Shown: positions 5,391-8,454 of the stretch, piece after piece
Numbering within the stretch: the stretch's first letter is position 1
Layout: each line of letters begins with the position of its first letter
Source: Candidatus Falkowiibacteriota bacterium
GTDB lineage: Archaea; Iainarchaeota; Iainarchaeia; Iainarchaeales; GCA-2688035
Direction: 5' to 3'
Assembly: GCA_017610485.1 (NCBI GenBank)
Contig: JAFCBY010000046.1
Coordinates: 1-8,454, forward strand
DNA length: 8,454 bases
Program-made: the position numbers and the translations under genes
Notes under the pieces: generated by a model
Told to the model about the DNA's origin: nothing
Seen by the model: only the letters and a program-made list of their open reading frames with translations
Databases searched by the model: none

Positions 5391-6617
5391 TTACTTTTTC
5401 TTCCTAAAGCCCTTTACTTTTGGCCAGACCCACTTTGCCACAACGTAGAGGCCAACCAGGGTTAGCAATCCCTGTATCAATCCAACGATGCCAGCCAGTG
5501 GGTTAACGCCGCCGGCCACTTCCGCCGGATTCACAACGTTTATGTTGAACTCCTTTGTTATGGTCGTTTCCTGCAGTGCCTCGTCCTTGTAGATTATTTT
5601 CAGCTGCAGCGGCAGGCTTCCCACCGGAACAGTCGGGCCAAATATTACCTCGGTCTTGAACGAGTCAAAGTCGTCCGCCTCCAGCGTTCCAATAAACTGC
5701 CTTGGCTCCGAAACCGTTATGCCAGGGCCTGTCAGTTCCACAACAACGTAGCGTGCGTCGGCAAGCCCTATGTTGAACATGTCAACAGTTATCTCGCTTG
5801 TGCCTCCGGGAAAGGCCTTTGGCTCAACGCTTCCAAGGACTGCGTCAACCTCTGCCTTGGCCGCAACCTTTACGCCCAGGTAGCCTGTTCCCGTTTTTTC
5901 AGAGCCGTTGAGGTCATAATACTCCATGGTTATTGGAATGCTGTAATTCTTTAGCATTGCGTCTTGGTTGACTGCAAGCAGGAGCTGCACAGATGCCTGG
6001 TCGCCCTGCTCAAGGCTGTTAATGTATGTTGAGCCCGCTCCCAGTGAGACAATTTCCCTCTCGACCACAATACCTGTTGCGGTAACCATCCTTTCAGGGT
6101 TTACTTTGACCACGATGTCCTTTGCAATGCTTCCGCCAACGTTCTTTATGGTCAGGAGCACTGACTCAACTTCACCCGGCGAAATTGCCGTTGTGCTGCT
6201 TTCCACGATTTCAAGTTTTGGTGTTCGGCTTTGCACCTTTATGGTGAAAGGGTCCTCTCTTGTGAGAACTTCCTCGCCTGTCAGTATCTTTATGTTGTGC
6301 TTTCCGTCAACTGCCTTGGAGTCCACCAAAATCTTGTACTCCAGGGTTGCGGTCTGGAATGCCTGCATTGAGCCAAGGTTCCTTTCCACTTCCTGGCCTG
6401 GCTGAATAGTGAAGGGAAAGTCCACATTCAACCTGACAATCGCATTTTCTGCGGCGTATATCGAATCGTTTTTCACGTAAACCCAGACCGTGACCAGGCT
6501 TCCTGGCGAAACAGGGGCCGGGTCGTAGCTTACGCTTGTCGCCTGCAGGTCTCCTGCCCAAGCGCTCCCCATAATTAAGAGCGATAGCATCAAGACCGCT
6601 AAAATTTTTTTGTTCAT
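5391..6617 (-). CDS. Secreted, membrane-anchored Ig-repeat protein (COG1361-like) of the ABC operon
   Basis: A 408-residue exported protein. It has a Sec signal peptide (MNKKILAVLMLSLLIMGSAW; likely cleavage after AWA, residue ~21) and then three Ig-like/CARDB-type beta repeats at ~25-128, ~134-252 and ~256-362. Each repeat opens with a 'sP.pvsPG...v.v.vkN.g...a.n..v.l' pattern: PAPVSPGSLVTVWVYVKND, SPGEVESVLLTIKNVGG and FPGGTSEITVDMFNIG. A single C-terminal helix (~375-394) and the basic tail WPKVKGFRKKK anchor it with the tail inside the cell. It has no cysteine, so it is neither a lipoprotein nor disulfide-linked. It matches the archaeal COG1361 'S-layer-like' proteins that I recall beside MacB-type ABC genes. 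The likely role is an extracellular partner of the permeases; this is inference. The Shine-Dalgarno site lies within the end of the ATPase gene. Confidence 0.8.
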   Translation of the reverse strand: MNKKILAVLMLSLLIMGSAWAGDLQATSVSYDPAPVSPGSLVTVWVYVKNDSIYAAENAIVRLNVDFPFTIQPGQEVERNLGSMQAFQTATLEYKILVDSKAVDGKHNIKILTGEEVLTREDPFTIKVQSRTPKLEIVESSTTAISPGEVESVLLTIKNVGGSIAKDIVVKVNPERMVTATGIVVEREIVSLGAGSTYINSLEQGDQASVQLLLAVNQDAMLKNYSIPITMEYYDLNGSEKTGTGYLGVKVAAKAEVDAVLGSVEPKAFPGGTSEITVDMFNIGLADARYVVVELTGPGITVSEPRQFIGTLEADDFDSFKTEVIFGPTVPVGSLPLQLKIIYKDEALQETTITKEFNINVVNPAEVAGGVNPLAGIVGLIQGLLTLVGLYVVAKWVWPKVKGFRKKK

Positions 6618-6622
6618 TATTT

Positions 6623-7327
6623 TTATCTCCTCCTCTTCTTTCTTTTCTCGGTTTTGACGATTTTTCCATCGCGCAAAAATAAAATCTTTTCCGCCTTGTC
6701 GGCAACGTCCTTCTCGTGCGTGACCATCAGCACTGTCTTTCCCTGCTTGTCATGCAGCTTTGTTATTATGTCAAGAATTTGCTCGCCCGACATGCTGTCC
6801 AAATTGCCTGTTGGCTCATCCGCAACAATTACCTCGGGGTTTACTGCCAAAGCACGGGCGATTGCAACCCGCTGCCTTTGCCCTCCGGACAGTTCAGTTG
6901 GCTTGTGGTGCATTCTGTCGCCCAAACCAACTTCTCCCAAAATCTTTTCCGCAATCTCCCTTCTTTCCTCAACAGGCTTTCCCGAAAACCAAAGCGGAAG
7001 CATTACGTTCTGCAAGGCCGTCATCCTGTTGATAAGGTTGAATGTCTGAAAAATGAAGCCAATTGTCTGGCCCCTTACAACGGCGAGCTGGTTGTCGTCC
7101 ATTTTGCTGATTGGCTTTCCCTTGATGAAGACCTCGCCGCTGGAGGGCCTCAAAAGCGCGCTCAGGACATCCAGCAAAGTGGTCTTTCCACTTCCGCTTG
7201 GCCCCATGATTGAAATGAATTCGCCGTGGCCAACAGTTAGGGAAACGCCATCCAGGGCCTTGACCTGGACCTTGCCCATGTCGTAGACCTTTGAAACATT
7301 GTCAACTTTGATAACATCCTTTTCCAT
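6623..7327 (-). CDS. MacB/LolD-class ABC transporter ATPase
   Basis: A 234-residue cytoplasmic ATPase with all nucleotide-binding motifs: Walker A GPSGSGKTT (42-50), Q-loop FIFQTFNL (Q94), signature LSGGQRQRVAIARAL (146-160), Walker B VIVADEPTGNLD (166-177, catalytic E171) and H-loop VTHEKDVA (H204). The EPTGNLD D-loop and overall length are typical of the LolD/MacB/FtsE group that drives FtsX-fold permeases by mechanotransmission. It is first of the four structural genes and should energise the two permeases. The tail KTEKRKKRRR is unusually basic and could contact membrane or nucleic acid, but it also encodes the Shine-Dalgarno site of the next gene. GGTG lies 5 bases before the ATG at 7327. 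Confidence 0.95.
   Translation of the reverse strand: MEKDVIKVDNVSKVYDMGKVQVKALDGVSLTVGHGEFISIMGPSGSGKTTLLDVLSALLRPSSGEVFIKGKPISKMDDNQLAVVRGQTIGFIFQTFNLINRMTALQNVMLPLWFSGKPVEERREIAEKILGEVGLGDRMHHKPTELSGGQRQRVAIARALAVNPEVIVADEPTGNLDSMSGEQILDIITKLHDKQGKTVLMVTHEKDVADKAEKILFLRDGKIVKTEKRKKRRR
6626..6635 (-). promoter_or_regulatory. Shine-Dalgarno site embedded in the ATPase C-terminal Arg codons
   Basis: On the minus strand GAGGAGGAGA (the last Arg codons of the ATPase, just before its TAA at 6623-6625) supplies the GGAGG that precedes the ATG at 6617 by about 11 bases. The intergenic gap is only 5 bp, so the two genes are tightly linked in translation. Confidence 0.65.
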
Positions 7328-7350
7328 TCAAACACCACTAACCTAAACAC

Positions 7351-7369
7351 TAGTATAATTCTTTTAAAC
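7351..7369 (-). promoter_or_regulatory. Possible internal promoter before the ABC ATPase
   Basis: Two A/T-rich elements lie in and next to the 36-bp gap after the AbrB-like gene: TTTAAA (7364-7369, overlapping its stop codon) and AATTATACTA (7351-7360). From TTTAAA a start near 7339 would give a ~12-base leader carrying the GGTG site at 7333-7336. It would let the transporter be expressed separately from the regulator. Read-through from the regulator is equally possible. Confidence 0.35.
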
Positions 7370-7720
7370 ACTCCTCTTGCCTGCCTCTTTTGCAAGGTCC
7401 TTCACTGCCTTGCTCTTCAGGGCCTTCTTCATCTTCTTCAGGCCATCTTTACTCATTTCCTTCAGCCTCTTCTCATTTCCCGGCTTCAAAACATTTTCAA
7501 CGTCAATCAGGTGGGCAAACATCGTTGTAACGGCCTCGGACTTCATCAAAACAATTCGCTGGAAGTCCCCACTGTCCGCGCCCAAAACAATCAGCTTGTC
7601 GCCTGGCCCAATCCCAAAAAGCTTTCTTGCCTCTGCAGGCAAAACCACCTGGCCCCTCTCCCCCACTGTGGTGGAGCCATGGCATTTCATCCTGCAGTCC
7701 AATTTCTTCAAAAAAACCAC
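7364..7720 (-). CDS. AbrB/SpoVT/MazE-fold transcriptional regulator
   Basis: A 118-residue protein if begun at the GTG at 7720, or 108 if begun at the ATG at 7690. The swapped-hairpin DNA-binding domain is clear at ~14-63: GSTTVGERGQVVLPAEARKL, then FGIGPGDKLIVLG and a final strand RIVLMKS. VGERGQVVLPAEAR is the diagnostic core. The C-terminal ~50 residues are Lys-rich and helical (KRLKEMSKDGLKKMKKALKS), perhaps for oligomerisation or DNA contact. The GTG start is preferred because it lies just downstream of the start predicted from the TATA at 7751-7758 and because archaeal members often carry a short Cys-containing leader (here LDCRMKCHG); this choice is uncertain. It is the first gene of the cluster, 36 bp before the ABC ATPase, so it probably regulates itself and the transporter. 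Confidence 0.85.
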   Translation of the reverse strand: MVFLKKLDCRMKCHGSTTVGERGQVVLPAEARKLFGIGPGDKLIVLGADSGDFQRIVLMKSEAVTTMFAHLIDVENVLKPGNEKRLKEMSKDGLKKMKKALKSKAVKDLAKEAGKRSV

Positions 7721-7732
7721 TTATCCAATAAA

Positions 7733-7750
7733 TCATACTTTTCATACTTT
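7733..7750. repeat. Tandem TCATACTTT repeat, candidate operator
   Basis: Two exact, adjacent 9-bp copies of TCATACTTT (7733-7741 and 7742-7750). They fall between the TATA element and the predicted start of the AbrB-like gene, a classic place for a repressor to block initiation. A third near-copy, TCATACTCT (8 of 9), lies at 7792-7800 on the other side of the shared TATA region. Confidence 0.5.
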
Positions 7751-7762
7751 ATTTAAATATAT
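7751..7762. promoter_or_regulatory. Shared A/T-rich TATA element of a divergent promoter
   Basis: ATTTAAATATAT. The ATTTAAAT core is palindromic and could be used both ways. Leftward it is ~27 bases from 7727, just ahead of the GTG of the AbrB-like gene. Rightward it would place a start near 7782, giving a ~29-base leader for the methyltransferase. A T-rich stretch at 7778-7784 is an alternative rightward element that would make the methyltransferase message nearly leaderless. Confidence 0.45.
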
Positions 7763-7791
7763 CTTTTTGGGCCAGGATTTTTTAGGGGTTT

Positions 7792-7800
7792 TCATACTCT
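7792..7800. repeat. Third, imperfect copy of the TCATACTTT motif
   Basis: TCATACTCT differs at one base from the tandem pair at 7733-7750 and lies 11 bases before the methyltransferase start codon. Together the three copies bracket the divergent promoter, which suggests joint control of both directions. Being next to TTTATATA, it may also be part of ordinary T-rich promoter sequence. Confidence 0.35.
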
Positions 7801-7810
7801 CTTTATATAC

Positions 7811-8275
7811 ATGGGATATTATAATGAAATAAGTAGGGGCTATAACCGGCTGCATGGGGAAGAGCAGATGGAGAAGGCCAGGCTGGTTAAGGAAAGCTGT
7901 GAATTGCATGGCTTTCTTTTGGACATTGGGGCCGGGACAGGCAAGGCAACCCAGATGTTCCGGGAAAAGGCGGAGTGCATTGCCCTCGACCCGGCAATTG
8001 AAATGGTAAAGCAGTTCCCCGGAATTAAGGTTGTGGCAAGGGCGGAGGAACTGCCGTTCAAGGACTCAAGCTTTGACTCCATAATAAGCCTCACCGCATT
8101 GCACCACGCCGACTTGGAGAAGGCCAATGCGGAAATGGAACGGGTGGCAAAGGGGAATGCGGCAATCGCAGTCTCTTTTTTTAAGAGGGCCGGCAATTTT
8201 GAGCAGGCAAAGGCCTTGTTCAAGGGCTTTAAAGAAATTGATTCTGAGAAAGACCTGGTTTTTGTGAGGGATTGA
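7811..8275 (+). CDS. Short class I SAM-dependent methyltransferase
   Basis: A 154-residue protein. The N-terminus MGYYNEISRGYNRLHGEEQM is a familiar archaeal methyltransferase opening and supports the ATG at 7811. Motif I is LLDIGAGTGKAT (36-47), the SAM-ribose acidic loop follows with ALDPAIEMVKQF, motif III-like AEELPFKDSSFDSIISLTAL spans the D/N acidic post-II region, and HH (98-99) follows it. The last strands are EMERVAKGNAAIAVSFFK. It is about 50 or more residues shorter than many relatives: the variable substrate-binding C-terminus is nearly absent, so it probably acts on a small molecule or needs a partner. Substrate unknown. It is divergent from the AbrB-like gene and shares its promoter region. 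The stop TGA (8273-8275) is followed by T-tracts. Confidence 0.85.
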   Translation: MGYYNEISRGYNRLHGEEQMEKARLVKESCELHGFLLDIGAGTGKATQMFREKAECIALDPAIEMVKQFPGIKVVARAEELPFKDSSFDSIISLTALHHADLEKANAEMERVAKGNAAIAVSFFKRAGNFEQAKALFKGFKEIDSEKDLVFVRD

Positions 8276-8276
8276 A

Positions 8277-8299
8277 TTTTTTCCCAGTATACTTTTTTT
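8277..8299 (+). terminator. Archaeal-type T-rich terminator after the methyltransferase
   Basis: Two oligo-T tracts, six T's at 8277-8282 and seven at 8293-8299, begin two bases after the stop codon. No convincing hairpin precedes them, as is usual for intrinsic termination in archaea, where T-rich tracts alone suffice. Confidence 0.5.
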
Positions 8300-8319
8300 C
8301 TTCTTAAGATATGGCAACC

Positions 8320-8327
8320 TTTTTAAG
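8320..8327 (+). promoter_or_regulatory. TATA-like element for the rightmost gene
   Basis: TTTTTAAG, with GCAACC upstream, is centred about 28 bases before the ATG at 8352. The spacing predicts a leaderless transcript, and no Shine-Dalgarno site precedes that ATG. Confidence 0.5.
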
Positions 8328-8351
8328 CGTTTTGCATTGTGAATTAGTATA

Positions 8352-8454
8352 ATGGGCGAAGAAAATCCGCAGGATGAGACTCCTCCAGAGGAAATCCCTC
8401 AAGATGAGACTCCTAAAGATGAGTTGACCGAGAAAAAGAAGGAAATAAAGCAAA
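8352..8454 (+). CDS. Unknown protein with acidic, repetitive N-terminus (5' part only)
   Basis: An open frame from ATG 8352 runs to the window edge without a stop, giving 34 residues: MGEENPQDETPPEEIPQDET, then PKDELTEKKKEIKQ. The first ~24 residues are acidic, Pro-rich and probably disordered. The unit PQDETP occurs twice, 10 codons apart, and the DNA GATGAGACTCCT is repeated exactly at 8373-8384 and 8403-8414. Residues after ~25 turn Lys-rich and helical, suggesting a coiled coil or the start of a folded domain. The TATA-like element 28 bases upstream supports this start. I cannot assign a family. Because the gene is cut, its length and function are unknown. Confidence 0.6.
   Translation, partial: MGEENPQDETPPEEIPQDETPKDELTEKKKEIKQ

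Noticed and set aside
1..8454. tRNA or rRNA genes, CRISPR arrays, insertion sequences
   Set aside because: No cloverleaf, rRNA-like sequence, regularly spaced repeat-spacer units, transposase or terminal inverted repeats were seen on either strand.

Overview
The window looks like part of a small archaeal chromosome. Several genes have an A/T-rich TATA-like element centred 27-29 bases before the start codon, the spacing expected for leaderless archaeal transcripts. Other starts follow GGAGG or GGTG Shine-Dalgarno sites. The gene content (AbrB-type regulator with an archaeal-style N-terminus, COG1361-like Ig-repeat surface protein, MacB-type ABC permeases, minimal nucleotidyltransferase toxin) fits a euryarchaeal or DPANN lineage; the exact lineage is inference only.

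Left part (1-1672): the 3' end of an AbiEi-like antitoxin gene enters on the + strand. It converges on a two-gene minus-strand unit made of a winged-helix, AbiEi-like antitoxin and an AbiEii-like nucleotidyltransferase, coupled by an ATGA overlap. A TATA box and a dyad (TTTCGA-N6-TCGAAA) sit just upstream of this pair and probably form its autoregulated promoter.

Middle (1763-2878, minus strand): a 54-residue two-helix membrane protein bracketed by a direct repeat, then a soluble, divergent histidine-kinase-like protein. The kinase has an H-box-like site, but its N-box Asn reads Asp and its G1-box Asp reads Asn.

Core (2914-7720, minus strand): a five-gene cluster transcribed right to left. 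In order these are an AbrB/SpoVT-type regulator, a MacB/LolD-class ABC ATPase, a signal-peptide-bearing Ig-repeat protein anchored by one C-terminal helix, and two tandem paralogous MacB-type permeases. The likely product is an ABC machine with one ATPase type, two different permease halves and an extracellular Ig-like partner. That partner occupies the place that a MacA adaptor would have in a Gram-negative MacAB operon. Whether the machine exports a substrate or transmits a mechanical signal cannot be read from the sequence.

Right part (7733-8454): a divergent promoter region carries tandem TCATACTTT repeats and a shared TATA element, and separates the regulator from a short class I SAM methyltransferase on the + strand. 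A last + strand gene, with an acidic repetitive N-terminus and its own leaderless promoter, runs off the right edge. No tRNA, rRNA, CRISPR array or insertion sequence was seen.
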